37,769 bases of DNA from Deltaproteobacteria bacterium (GCA_005879315.1 VBLC01000106.1:1-37769); one strand, 5' to 3'; shown: positions 25,271-34,195, counted from the first letter of the stretch. Program-made: numbers and translations. The notes: generated from the sequence alone by a model not told the origin.

Positions 25271-26617
25271 ATGAGCGAGACGACTGCTCCTGTCTATGTC
25301 GTGGATGACGACGTTTCGATGCGCGAGTCCGTGGGAAGCCTGATCCGGTCAGCGGGCCTGAGGGTCGAGGCCTTCGAGTCGGCGCAGCAATTCCTCGCCA
25401 GGCCGCGAACCGAAGTGCCCAGCTGCCTGGTGCTGGATGTGCAGCTGCCGGGCCTGAGCGGCCTGGATCTGCAACAGGAGCTTGCCAGGACGGACCTCCA
25501 GATCCCCATCATCTTTCTCACCGGTCACGGCGACATCGGCATGTCGGTGCGAGCGATGAAGGCCGGCGCCCTCGAGTTCCTCACCAAGCCATTCGACGAC
25601 GAGGTGCTGCTGGGGGCAATCCGGCGGGCGATCGTCCGCCACCACAAGCGCAGGCTCGCCGCGGAGAAGGCGCTGGGCCATTCCATCGTCGGCGACGGCC
25701 CCGCCATGCGCCGGCTGCTGGAGCTGGTCTCGCGGGTCGCGCCCAAGGACATCACCCTTCTCATCCGCGGCGAGACGGGGACGGGAAAGGAGTTGATCGC
25801 CTCGCTCGTTCACGCCCAGAGCCAGCGGGCGGCGCGTCCTTTCGTACGCTTCAACTGCGCGGCGATCCCCGGAGAGCTGGCTGAGGCGGAGCTGTTCGGG
25901 CACACGCGCGGCGCGTTCACCGGCGCCGTGCAGGCGCGCCGCGGATTTTTCGCCGAGGCGGACGGAGGCACGCTCGTGCTCGACGAGGTCAGCGAGCTTT
26001 CCCTGCCCGTGCAAGCAAAGCTCTTGCGCGTGCTGCAGGAGGGCGAGATCCAGCCGGTCGGCGCAGCCCGGGTGGATCGGGTCGACGTGCGCGTGGTCGC
26101 CTGCACCAACCGCGATCTCGCCGACGAGGTGCGCGCCGGCCGCTTCCGGGAAGATCTCTACTACCGCCTCGCGGTCCTCGAGCTGCTCCTGCCGCCGCTC
26201 CGCGATCACCGCGAAGACATCCCGGCGCTCGCCGCCGAATTCGCTCGCCGCCACGCGGAGCGGTTTGGAATGCAGGACGTTCGCCTCTTGGCCGAGCTGC
26301 TCGATGCGCTCCAGCGACTGGATTGGCCGGGGAACGTCCGCCAGCTGGAGAACGCAGTCGCGCGCATCGTCGCACTCAGCAACGGCGGCGAGATCGGGCT
26401 CGAGGCCTTCGCAGCGACGACGGCCGCGTGCGCTGAAGTGCCGCCCGAGGGGGCGCTCAACTTGCGCGAACAAGTCGAGGCGGTGGAGCGCGGCCTGATC
26501 GGCCGGACGATGACGGCGGTCGGCGGCAACCAGTCGGAGGCGGCGCGCCGCCTTGGCCTGAGCCGCGGGTCTCTCATCGAGCGGCTGAAGAAGTACGGCA
26601 CGATGGTCCCGGGCTGA
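25271..26617 (+). CDS. NtrC-family sigma-54 activator response regulator
   Basis: A 448-residue protein of three parts. The receiver has D56 in LVLDVQLPG and FLTKPF. The AAA+ sigma-54 domain has Walker A GETGTGKE (167-174), the sigma-54 contact loop GAFTGA (214-219), Walker B GTLVLDE, and the arginine-rich RFREDLYYRLAV region. The Fis-type HTH near the C-terminus is GGNQSEAARRLGLSRGSL. It activates sigma-54 promoters when phosphorylated. The receiver is of FixJ type and very close to that of the regulator encoded two genes before, so the MHYT kinase may feed both. An AAGGAGAGG ribosome site precedes the ATG. Confidence 0.95.
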   Translation: MSETTAPVYVVDDDVSMRESVGSLIRSAGLRVEAFESAQQFLARPRTEVPSCLVLDVQLPGLSGLDLQQELARTDLQIPIIFLTGHGDIGMSVRAMKAGALEFLTKPFDDEVLLGAIRRAIVRHHKRRLAAEKALGHSIVGDGPAMRRLLELVSRVAPKDITLLIRGETGTGKELIASLVHAQSQRAARPFVRFNCAAIPGELAEAELFGHTRGAFTGAVQARRGFFAEADGGTLVLDEVSELSLPVQAKLLRVLQEGEIQPVGAARVDRVDVRVVACTNRDLADEVRAGRFREDLYYRLAVLELLLPPLRDHREDIPALAAEFARRHAERFGMQDVRLLAELLDALQRLDWPGNVRQLENAVARIVALSNGGEIGLEAFAATTAACAEVPPEGALNLREQVEAVERGLIGRTMTAVGGNQSEAARRLGLSRGSLIERLKKYGTMVPG

Positions 26618-26646
26618 AGCTTTCCTGGCAGCGGCGTTCTCGAACG

Positions 26647-27237
26647 TCATAGCTGGTCGATGAAGCCGTGGAGCATCAGGCGGAGCCGATGCGCGTCTCG
26701 ACGTACCGCCGGCGGGGAGGCTTCGAGGATTGCCGCCGTTTCGTCGGCAGGTAGCTGGAGAAGGTCGCGCAAGACGAACGCAGCCCGAGTCTGATCGTCG
26801 ATGCATTCGAGCGCTTCGCGCAAGAGGCCGGTAACCTCGAACCGCTCGGAAGGGTTGTCGTCGAGCTCTTGCCAGCGGCCCTTGCTCGCCGCGAGACGGC
26901 CTGCGCCGTCGAAGGCAGGCAGGTACGACTCCAGCGAGCCGGCTGGGCTGCGGCGGTCCCGCTTCCGCTGAGCGAAGGCGGCCTTCATGGCCATCCCATA
27001 GAGCCAAGGGGTGAACCTCGCGCCTGGAGGGAAGAACGGGAGCTCGCGCCACGCGGCGAGGAAGGCTTCCTGGACCACCTCTGCCGCCTCTCGAGACGTG
27101 GCGCACATGTTTCTCGCGATCGCGTAGACAGCGTCGCTGTGCCGGGTCACCAGCACGGCGAACGCTGCGCCGCTACCTCTCGCTGCGCGCTCGGCCAGCG
27201 CGCGGTCGGGCTCCGGAAAGTCGTCGCGCTGCTTCAT
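26647..27237 (-). CDS. ECF RNA polymerase sigma factor
   Basis: A 196-residue sigma-70 family ECF protein. Region 2 is RHSDAVYAIARNMCATSREAAEVVQEAFLAAW with FTPWLYGMAMKAA. Region 4 is IDDQTRAAFVLRDLLQLPADETAAILE with a helix-turn-helix ending VRRDAHRLR (described here by segments). It directs RNA polymerase to stress promoters. Its ATG overlaps the stop of the lipoprotein gene upstream (ATGA), so the two are coupled. No anti-sigma factor is visible next to it; the lipoprotein is not of a known anti-sigma family, so regulation is unclear. Confidence 0.88.
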   Translation of the reverse strand: MKQRDDFPEPDRALAERAARGSGAAFAVLVTRHSDAVYAIARNMCATSREAAEVVQEAFLAAWRELPFFPPGARFTPWLYGMAMKAAFAQRKRDRRSPAGSLESYLPAFDGAGRLAASKGRWQELDDNPSERFEVTGLLREALECIDDQTRAAFVLRDLLQLPADETAAILEASPPAVRRDAHRLRLMLHGFIDQL

Positions 27238-27815
27238 GAACCCTTCCCGGCCGAAGAGAACTTGGCGAGGATCGCCGTGACCGTCTTCGCGAGCTCTTGC
27301 TCGTACTGCGCCTCGTTGTCCGAGACGCTGGCCACTCCCTGTCCGCGCCAGAGGAGCTCTTTGCTATTGGGATCGATCACGTCGACGATGACGGTCCCCT
27401 GGGTGTATTGCGTGACCATCGGAGCGGAAGCATCCAGACCGGGGCCCATCCCACCCCACCAACGCGGATAGTACGAGTACCCATAATCCCAGTAAGAGAC
27501 GTCCAGCTTTTCTTTCGTGCTTGCGTAGTAGGCGACTGCGAAGTCTGGTTTGTCGGAGAGGACGTAGCCGCGGTTTTCGAATCCTTTGACCAGGTCGGCG
27601 CGCAAGGCGCGGTTCGAGATCGAGTTCACCAGCATCGGGTCGTTTGCCGACTGCGCCGCTGGCGTTTTTGGCTGGGCGTGCGGCATGACGCCGAACGTGC
27701 GCAAGGCTGCCAGGTTGGCGTTGGGGCTCGTCACCGCGCGCACGTCGACCGAAGCGCAGGCGGTGAGTGCAAGCGTGATTGCCGCGAGCAGGGACAGGGA
27801 ACGGCGGATCGACAT
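27234..27815 (-). CDS. DUF4136 lipoprotein
   Basis: A 193-residue lipoprotein with signal peptide SLSLLAAITLALTAC and a lipobox LTAC, then the DUF4136-type body (ANLAALRTFGVMPHAQ, GYVLSDKPDFAVAYY, YTQGTVIVDVIDPNSKELLWRGQ and KTVTAILAKFSS). I choose the ATG at 27815 because GGAGGAA lies just upstream and the signal peptide begins there. The family is widespread in Gram-negatives and has no assigned activity; it is probably anchored in an envelope membrane. It is coupled to the ECF sigma gene through ATGA overlap. Confidence 0.88.
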   Translation of the reverse strand: MSIRRSLSLLAAITLALTACASVDVRAVTSPNANLAALRTFGVMPHAQPKTPAAQSANDPMLVNSISNRALRADLVKGFENRGYVLSDKPDFAVAYYASTKEKLDVSYWDYGYSYYPRWWGGMGPGLDASAPMVTQYTQGTVIVDVIDPNSKELLWRGQGVASVSDNEAQYEQELAKTVTAILAKFSSAGKGS

Positions 27816-28382
27816 GGATTCCTCCAATGACCTCCTGAAATGGGACCGACACTCCGATGTGCAGGCGATGTGCCATCGCCCACCCGCTGAGAGCGAAACC
27901 CGCGCACGGTGCCTTGCGCTGATCGATCCGCGACGATTCGACGCCACCCCTGTCGAACGTCTGGACAGCGCACACGCCTGGTGGGGCGCGCCGCACGAGC
28001 CGAGCGGATCAGCCAGGCCGTTGGCGCACCGGCTGCAATGGAGAGGTCAGCTGCCCCTGCGGGGCTGCGGGAGACAATGATGAAGTCATGGATACCGGCG
28101 TTGACCGTCGCGTGCTTCCTCGCCAGCTCGCGCGCATCAGCAGCTGCCCAACCGGCAGCAGCGGTGCGCTGCGATTGGACGAGCAGTCGTCAACCACCGA
28201 CGACCGCAAACCTTGAATCCGCCACGAACGCCTGCACACTCCTTCGACATCCCCTGTCGATAAGAGATCAGCGCGCCCGTTCGATGGCCCGACGTGAACC
28301 CGTATCTACAACTCGAAGGCCGCGTCGATTTGGAACGGGCCATGCAACGAGGGGGATTGGAAGATGGCCAAAAGGTGTCGCA
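27816..28382 (+). other. Intergenic region with signal-peptide-like relic
   Basis: This 567-bp stretch separates the lipoprotein gene (minus) from the LytTR gene (plus). At 28077-28160 the plus strand reads MMKSWIPALTVACFLASS followed by RASAAAQPAAA, which looks like a secretion signal with a GGGAGA site before it. It runs in frame without a recognisable mature domain into the LytTR gene, so it is probably the start of a lost exported protein. TCGACA-N5-TGTCGA (28244-28260) is an inverted repeat and may be an operator. An 88-codon ORF starting at 27814 has no recognisable sequence. Confidence 0.4.
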
Positions 28383-28862
28383 ATGGCGACGCGGACGGAA
28401 GACATCATGCCGAACAACGTGCTCGAAATGCCGATCGTTGGCGATCCTGACGCAGGCGGCGGCCAGCCTCGCCGCCCCGCCCATCGACGCCGGCAATTGC
28501 GGCGCGTGGTGGCGCGGCGAAAGAAGAGCCTCGTCTTCCTCGACCCGAAGAAGATCTGGGCGTTCGAGGCGGCGGACCGCCTCACCTTCGTGCACGCGCC
28601 GGAGGGCACCTTCGCCATCGACCTGTCCCTGGCCGCGCTCGAGGCGTCGTTCGGCCGCGCGCTCTTTCGCGTGCACCGCAACTGGTTGGTGAACCTGGCC
28701 TACGTCAAGGAGCTGGAGCGCGACCTCGGAGGGGCCACGCTGACCGTAGGCAGCGAGCTCGGGGCCGAGGGGCGGAGCATCCGCGCGCCCGTTTCGCACG
28801 ACCGCGCCAAGGCCCTCCGCAACCTGCTGCTGAAGAATGCAACCGGCCTGCGCTACCTCTGA
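28383..28862 (+). CDS. LytTR DNA-binding regulator without a receiver
   Basis: About 159 residues ending in a LytTR domain: KSLVFLDPKKIWAFEAAD, RLTFVHAPEGTFAIDLSL, FRVHRNWLVNLAYVKELERD and the closing VSHDRAKALRNLL. LytTR domains bind DNA by beta strands. There is no receiver; the N-terminal 50 residues are basic and poorly conserved. The ATG at 28383 has AAAAGGTG upstream; the ATG at 28407 is an alternative. It ends one base before the cytochrome c peroxidase ATG, so it probably regulates or is co-regulated with that gene. How it receives a signal is not evident. Confidence 0.8.
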   Translation: MATRTEDIMPNNVLEMPIVGDPDAGGGQPRRPAHRRRQLRRVVARRKKSLVFLDPKKIWAFEAADRLTFVHAPEGTFAIDLSLAALEASFGRALFRVHRNWLVNLAYVKELERDLGGATLTVGSELGAEGRSIRAPVSHDRAKALRNLLLKNATGLRYL

Positions 28863-28863
28863 C

Positions 28864-30138
28864 ATGAGTCTCTCGATCCGTCTGTCGGTCGTGATGGTCG
28901 GCTTGATGGCGGTAGCAGGCGACGCGTCGGCGCCTGCGCAGCACGCCGGTCCGCCGCCCATCCCCAAGGCAGGCCCGCTCGCTCAACCGCGATCGATCAA
29001 GCAAGTGGGCTTGCCGGCCGACCAGACGCTGGCAGCCATCCCGACCGACAATCCGCAGACGCCGGAGAAGATCGCGCTCGGCCAGAAGCTCTTCTTCGAC
29101 GGCAGGCTCTCCGTCGACCGGACCGTCGCCTGCGCCACTTGTCACGATCCGCAGCGCGCGTTCACCGACGGGCGGCCGACGTCCGTCGGCGTGCAGGGTC
29201 GCAGCGGCCAGCGCAACGCGCCGACGGTGCTGAACGCGCTCTACAACAAGACGCAGTTCTGGGACGGTCGAGCGAAGACGCTCGAGGAGCAGGCGGCGCT
29301 CCCGATCGTGAATCCCGTCGAGATGGGGCAACCAGATCTCGAAGCCGCCGTCAGATCGCTCGCCGCCTACCCCGAGTACCGGCAGGCTTTCGAGAAAGCG
29401 TTCGGACGGGCCCCGAACGGCCAGGATCTTCTGCGCGCGATCGCGTCGTACGAACGCACCTTGACCTCGTTCGATTCGCCCTTCGACCGCTTCCTCGCCG
29501 GCGACGGCAAAGCGATCGACGAATCCGCCAAGCGCGGATGGGTGCTCTTCAACGACCGGGCGCGCTGCAACAAGTGCCACGCGCTCCCCGACGAGACGCC
29601 CGATCTGACCAACTTCAAGGACGACGACTTCCACAACATCGGCGTCCTCATCGTCCGGCATCGCGTGGTCCCGCTCGCGCGCAAGGCGGAGAAGCTCGTC
29701 GATTCCGGCAACGCCGTCGAGGTCGACCGGGCGGCGATCCAGTCCGACATGAGCGCGCTGGGCCGCTTTCTCGTCACCAAGAAGGAGTCCGACATCGCCT
29801 CGTTCAAGACGCCGGGCTTGCGGAACGTCCTCGTCACCGCGCCGTACTTCCACGACGGGTCGCACCAGACGCTCTGGGACGTCCTCGACCATTACAACAA
29901 GGGAGCGGGCCTCCGAGACCCATGGCTCGATCAGGACATCCAGCCGCTCGGACTTCGGGAAAATGAGCTCGACGACCTCGTCGCTTTCATGGCCTCGCTC
30001 ACCAGCGACGTCTACCAAGCGCAAGGAGCGCAAGAGCTCGCGCGCCAGCGAGCGTTGGCGAGAGCGAATCGCCCGTTCCGCGACACGCGGCGCGCATTTG
30101 GTCCGAAGCCGTCGAGAACCGACGCGGGCACGCCCTAG
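28864..30138 (+). CDS. Di-haem cytochrome c peroxidase (MauG/CcpA family)
   Basis: About 424 residues with a signal peptide (IRLSVVMVGLMAVAGDASA) and two haem c sites: CATCH (C90-C93-H94) and CNKCH (C235-C238-H239). The flanking CCP motifs are present: LGQKLFFDGRLS, RNAPTVLNALYN, FWDGRAKTLEEQA, NPVEMG and LRNVLVTAPYFHDGS. It reduces hydrogen peroxide in the periplasm with electrons from small c-type cytochromes, or modifies a protein as MauG does. The ATG is one base after the LytTR stop. A long basic tail follows the catalytic part. Confidence 0.92.
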   Translation: MSLSIRLSVVMVGLMAVAGDASAPAQHAGPPPIPKAGPLAQPRSIKQVGLPADQTLAAIPTDNPQTPEKIALGQKLFFDGRLSVDRTVACATCHDPQRAFTDGRPTSVGVQGRSGQRNAPTVLNALYNKTQFWDGRAKTLEEQAALPIVNPVEMGQPDLEAAVRSLAAYPEYRQAFEKAFGRAPNGQDLLRAIASYERTLTSFDSPFDRFLAGDGKAIDESAKRGWVLFNDRARCNKCHALPDETPDLTNFKDDDFHNIGVLIVRHRVVPLARKAEKLVDSGNAVEVDRAAIQSDMSALGRFLVTKKESDIASFKTPGLRNVLVTAPYFHDGSHQTLWDVLDHYNKGAGLRDPWLDQDIQPLGLRENELDDLVAFMASLTSDVYQAQGAQELARQRALARANRPFRDTRRAFGPKPSRTDAGTP

Positions 30139-30147
30139 TAGATCTGC

Positions 30148-30266
30148 CCGGAAATTCGTTGCGTGTTGTTGAGCGATGAATGTCAGGGGCGGGTTGTAGA
30201 TTGTCCCGTGATTCGGATCGAAGGCAGGACGGTCAGCTTCAGGAGCCCCAGGCTGAAGCCTGGGGC
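30148..30266 (+). repeat. Left inverted repeat of a RAYT/REP-type element
   Basis: This 119-bp stretch is the reverse complement, at about 80% identity by hand, of 30589-30707. Its inner end is the palindrome GCCCCAGGCT-GA-AGCCTGGGGC (30245-30266), a REP-like hairpin. It bounds a remnant transposase gene with the right repeat. Confidence 0.8.
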
Positions 30267-30325
30267 TAGAAGGGCACCAAGCCTCCTTCGGAGGCTCGAG
30301 CGCGTTCTGATCGCGGGGGCGGTGG

Positions 30326-30600
30326 ATGGGTGAAAGAACGCGTGTCGAGCTGTACGTCCATCTCGTGTGGGGGACTTTTCGGCGTCGGCCGTTGATCTCC
30401 GCCGATCTCGAGGCAGACCTTTTCAGGGTCGTCACTGCCAAGAGTCTCGAGTTGATTGCGTGCCCTGCGCCATTGGCGGTACCGAGGATCACCTCCATCT
30501 GCTGACGCGGCTTCACCCTTCGACGCCCGTGGCTCGCCTCGTCGCAGAGGTCAAGGGAGCCTCGTCTCATCTCCTGACTCATCGGTTGGCCCCAGGCTTC
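30326..30600 (+). pseudogene. Frameshifted, truncated Y1 (RAYT-type) transposase
   Basis: From the ATG at 30326 the plus strand reads VELYVHLVWGTFRRRPLIS and EADLFRVVTAKSLELIA, the N-terminus of a Y1 transposase (IS200/REP-associated). A frameshift near 30465 moves the match to another frame, where it continues as AIGGTEDHLHLLTRL with the HUH motif (HLH) and VARLVAEVKGASSHLLTHRL. A one-base deletion explains the shift. The gene is cut where the right inverted repeat begins, so the region expected to hold the catalytic tyrosine is missing. It cannot be active and is a relic. Confidence 0.82.
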
Positions 30601-30707
30601 AGCCTGGGGCTCCTGAAGGCGACAATCCCGACTTCGATCCGAATCACGGAACAGTCTACAACCCACTCCTGAGATCCATCGCCAACCAACACGGAGCGTA
30701 TTTACGA
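30589..30707 (-). repeat. Right inverted repeat of the RAYT/REP-type element
   Basis: The mate of 30148-30266 in opposite orientation. Its inner end is the palindrome GCCCCAGGCT-TC-AGCCTGGGGC (30589-30610), and the shared core TTCGATCCGAATCACGG is identical in both repeats. The repeat starts within the transposase reading frame, so it was probably inserted into, or defines the broken end of, that gene. Confidence 0.8.
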
Positions 30708-31123
30708 TTACGTGTACCAGTTTCGAGCTCCGGGACCCTGATGGTCTGCAAAAGCACGGCGCTACCGAGACCATTCGCCGCACCCGGTCTGTCCGCACTC
30801 ACTGGCCCTTCGTCGCCAGGGAGCTGCTTCCGGTCGGATCGCCGCTCGCTCGGCACGTCGCCTTCCATACTCTAGGCAACCAGGAGGGGGACGATCATGC
30901 GCAAGGTGAGATACGGAAGGCGGGCTGCAGGAGGGGCTTCGCTCGTTCGCCTCGTCCGGCCCTCGAGCGAGCACGCTGATCATTCACCGACAGGGGTGTC
31001 GCAAAACCGGGCAGTTTTCGCGGCGGACTCTTCTTCGCGACACTCCAGCCAAGGCACGTCCCGAACCGGCACGGACCGTGAAAGGCCCCGTTGCTGGGGT
31101 CGATCGATCTTTGTGGAGGCGAG
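30708..31123 (+). other. Intergenic region before the formate dehydrogenase operon
   Basis: These 416 bp should contain the fdn promoter; I find no clear sigma-70 or -24/-12 sigma-54 element. A 76-codon ORF at 30897-31127 has a strong AGGAGGGGG ribosome site and overlaps the fdnG start by ATGA, but its Arg/Ser-rich product has no recognisable fold. It might be a leader peptide or chance. Confidence 0.35.
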
Positions 31124-34100
31124 ATGAAGCGGCGGATGTTCTTGAAGGGGGCGGCTGCTGCAGGCGCCGCCGTCGGAATCGGGTTCGACATGTCTCGCGC
31201 GCGCGCGGAGATGCGGCAGTTCAAGATCGCGCGCACCACCGAGACCCGAAGCATCTGCCCGTACTGCGCGGTGGCCTGCGGCGTCATCATCCACACGCTG
31301 GGCGACAAGGCGAAGAACGTCCGCCCCACGGTCGTGCATGTCGAAGGCGATCCGGATGCCCCCACCAACCGCGGCACGCTCTGCCCGAAAGGCGCGACGC
31401 TCAAGTACGACATCGACAACCCCAACCGCATTCTCACGCCCAAGGTGCGGCGGCCGGGCTCCGATCACTGGGAGGAGATCTCCTGGGACGAGGCCGTCCA
31501 GGGGATCGCGCGGCACATCAAGTCCACGCGCGACCGGACCTTCGTCGCCAAGAACGCGAAAGGCCAGACGGTGAACCGCACACCGGGCCTCGCGGTGGTC
31601 GGCGGGTGCACCGACACCAACGAGTTCAACTTCCTCCAATGGAAGTTCATCAGCGCGCTCGGGGTCGCCTACCGGGACAGCCAGGCAAGGGTTTGACACG
31701 GTCCCACGGTGGCCAGTCTGGCCGCCACGTTCGGGCGAGGCGCGATGACCAACGGCTGGGTCGACATCAAGAACGCCGACGTCATCCTGGTGATGGGCGG
31801 GAATCCCGCCGAGAACCATCCTTGCGGATTCAAGTGGACGGTGGAGGCGAAGCGGACTCGCAACGCGAAGCTGGTGGTGGTGGATCCGCGATTCACCCGC
31901 ACGGCATCGGTCGCGGATGTCTACGCGCCGATCCGGCCGGGAACGGACATCGCCTTCCTCAACGGCCTCATCCGCTACGCGCTCCAGACCGGCCGCTACC
32001 ACGAGGAGTACGTCCGCATCCATACTTCCGGCCCGTACATCGTCGGCGACAAGTACGCCTTCGAGGACGGCCTCTTCTCGGGATTCGATCCAGCGCAGGC
32101 GGAGTACGACAAGTCGGCCTGGGCTTATCGCGCCGATCCGAAGACCAAGGCCTACCAGGTCGATCCGACCATGAAGCACCCCCGCTGCACCCTGCAGCTG
32201 CTCAAGAAGCACGTCGAGCGGTACACGCCGGAGATGGTGGAAAGGATCTGCGGCACTCCGAAAGACCAGTTCCTCAAGGTCGCCGAAGTGGTCACCTCGA
32301 CCGGGAACGCGCAGCGGGTGGGCACCATCACCTACGCGCTGGGCTGGACACAGCATTCGGTCGGCGTTCAGATGATCCGCGCCGCGGCCACACTGCAGCT
32401 CTTGCTGGGCAACGTCGGCCGGCCGGGCGGCGGCGTGAACGCGATGCGCGGCCATTCCAACATCCAGGGTTCGACCGACCTCGCCGGCGTGTTCGACAAT
32501 CTGACCGGCTACCTGGCGACGCCCCGCGGCGAGTTGACTGATCTGAAGACCTACCTCAAAGCCGAGACGCCGACGACCCTCAATGGAGCGCCGTGGCCGA
32601 CCATGAACTACTGGTCGAACTATCCGAAGTTCATGGTGAGCTTGCTCAAGGAGCTCTACGGAGACGCAGCCACCAAGGAGAACGACTGGGGCTATCAGTG
32701 GCTGGCGAAGGTCGATGGCAACTATTCCTGGCTCTACATCTATGACGACATGTATCGGGGCAGCTCGCAGCGGGCGGGCGGCACCGAGCCTGGTCCGGAA
32801 GGCCTCCTCACTTTCGGTTTCAACCCCGTAGGCGTCGGCCCCAATACCTCGAAGATCATCAACGCGCTGTCGAAGTTGAAGTTCCTGGTGGTCGGCGACA
32901 ACTACCAGATCGAGACGGCGACCTTCTGGAAGGCGCCCAAGGAGTACGGCGGGCCCGACTCCTCGCAGATCAAGACCGAGGTGTTCCAGCTTCCCTGCTC
33001 CGGCTTCGCCGAGACGGACGGCAGCTTCACCAACTCTGCCCGCTGGCTGCAATGGAAGTGGAAGGCGCTCGATCCTCCGGGGCAGGCGAAGACGGACCAG
33101 GAAGTCCTCGCGCGCATCTTCCTGGCGGTCCGCGATCTCTATCGGAAGGAAGGCGGCGCGCTGCCCGAGCAGGTGCTGAACGTCTCCTGGAACTACACCG
33201 ACCCGGTCAATCCTGACCTGGGCGAGGTGCTCAAGGAGATCAACGGCAAGGCCGTCACCGACCTGAAGGACAAGGACGGCAAGGTGATCAAGCGCGCCGG
33301 CCAGCAGCTCGACGGCTTCTCGCAACTACAAGACGACGGCTCGACGAGCTGCGGCTGCTGGATCCATTCGGGCGTCTACACCGAGGCGGGCAACAACGCC
33401 GCGCGCAGAGGCACGCAGGATCCCACGGGCCTGGGCATGCATCCCGACTGGGCCTTCTCCTGGCCGGCGAACCGGCGCATCCTCTACAACCGCGCCTCGG
33501 CGGATGCGCAGGGCAGGCCGTGGGACCCGACCCGCCCAGGTATCGCCTGGAACGGGAAGCTCTGGGTCGGCGACGTGCCCGACATCCTGCCCAACTCGCC
33601 GCCGGGCCAGTACGGCGCGTTCATCATGAATCCCGAAGGCGTCGGACGCCTCTTCACGCCCTCGCTGAACGACGGGCCCTTCGCCGAGCACTACGAGGCG
33701 ACCGAGGCAGCGATCGAGAATCCGCTCCACCCGAAGGTCACCTCGAGCCCGGTGACCGTCCGGTTCCATTCCAACAAGGACGTCTACGGCACGCGCGATC
33801 AATTCCCCGTGGTCTGTACCACCTATCGCTTGACCGAGATGTACCATTACTGGACCCACCACACGAACGAGCTGAATCAATTGCAGCCCGGGTTTTTCAT
33901 CGAGATCCCGGAAGAGCTCGCTCGGGAAAAAGGGATCACCAACGGCTCGCGGGCGAGGGTCACCTCGGCGCGCGGCTCCATCGAGGGAGTCGCCATGGTG
34001 ACCAGGCGCCTCCGGCAGCTGACTATCGACGGCAAACGGGTGTGGCACATCGGATTCCCGCTGCACTGGGGCTACGAAGGCGATCCGAAGCACGTCGGGC

Positions 34101-34195
34101 CGCTCGCCAACTTCCTCACGCCCTCGGCGATGGATCCGAACACCTGGACGCCTGAGTTCAAGACCTTCCTCGTCCGGCTCGAGAAAGCGTCATGA
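31124..34195 (+). CDS. fdnG: Formate dehydrogenase alpha subunit, selenocysteine-containing
   Basis: A 1,023-residue molybdopterin (bis-MGD) enzyme that oxidises formate to CO2. The frame crosses a TGA at 31694-31696 read as selenocysteine, residue 191. The context QARV-Sec-HGPTVASL equals that of E. coli FdnG, and the following sequence GRGAMTNGWVDIKNADVI continues it exactly. The N-terminus is a Tat signal (KRRMFLKGAAAAG). A [4Fe-4S] site is formed by C45, C48, C52 and C87. The GARGT-like C-terminal cofactor-binding domain ends near LVRLEKAS. It is exported folded and works on the periplasmic face. It is followed by the Fe-S and cytochrome b subunits with ATGA overlaps. selA, selB, selC and fdhD/fdhE are not in the window. 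Confidence 0.95.
31697..31740 (+). promoter_or_regulatory. Bacterial SECIS element
   Basis: Immediately after the TGA, a hairpin forms with stem GGTGGCC (31708-31714) and GGCCGCC (31720-31726) around the loop AGTCT (31715-31719), one G-T pair included. The position and the AGUCU loop agree with the fdnG/fdhF SECIS, which recruits SelB with selenocysteyl-tRNA. Confidence 0.82.

Noticed and set aside
27814-28080. 88-codon plus-strand ORF divergent from the lipoprotein gene
   Set aside because: No recognisable domain, and its ATG coincides with the complement of the lipoprotein start codon.
27909-28862. Upstream extension of the LytTR gene to a 317-residue protein
   Set aside because: The extra part is basic and low in conservation, and contains a signal-peptide-like segment that makes no sense before a cytoplasmic DNA-binding domain.
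28705-30798. Long minus-strand ORF of about 697 residues opposite the peroxidase
   Set aside because: It spans the peroxidase gene and the transposon repeats in antisense and has no recognisable domain.
31124-31696. Formate dehydrogenase as two separate genes split at the TGA
   Set aside because: The context around the TGA and the SECIS hairpin match known selenocysteine sites, and the second half lacks its own start region.
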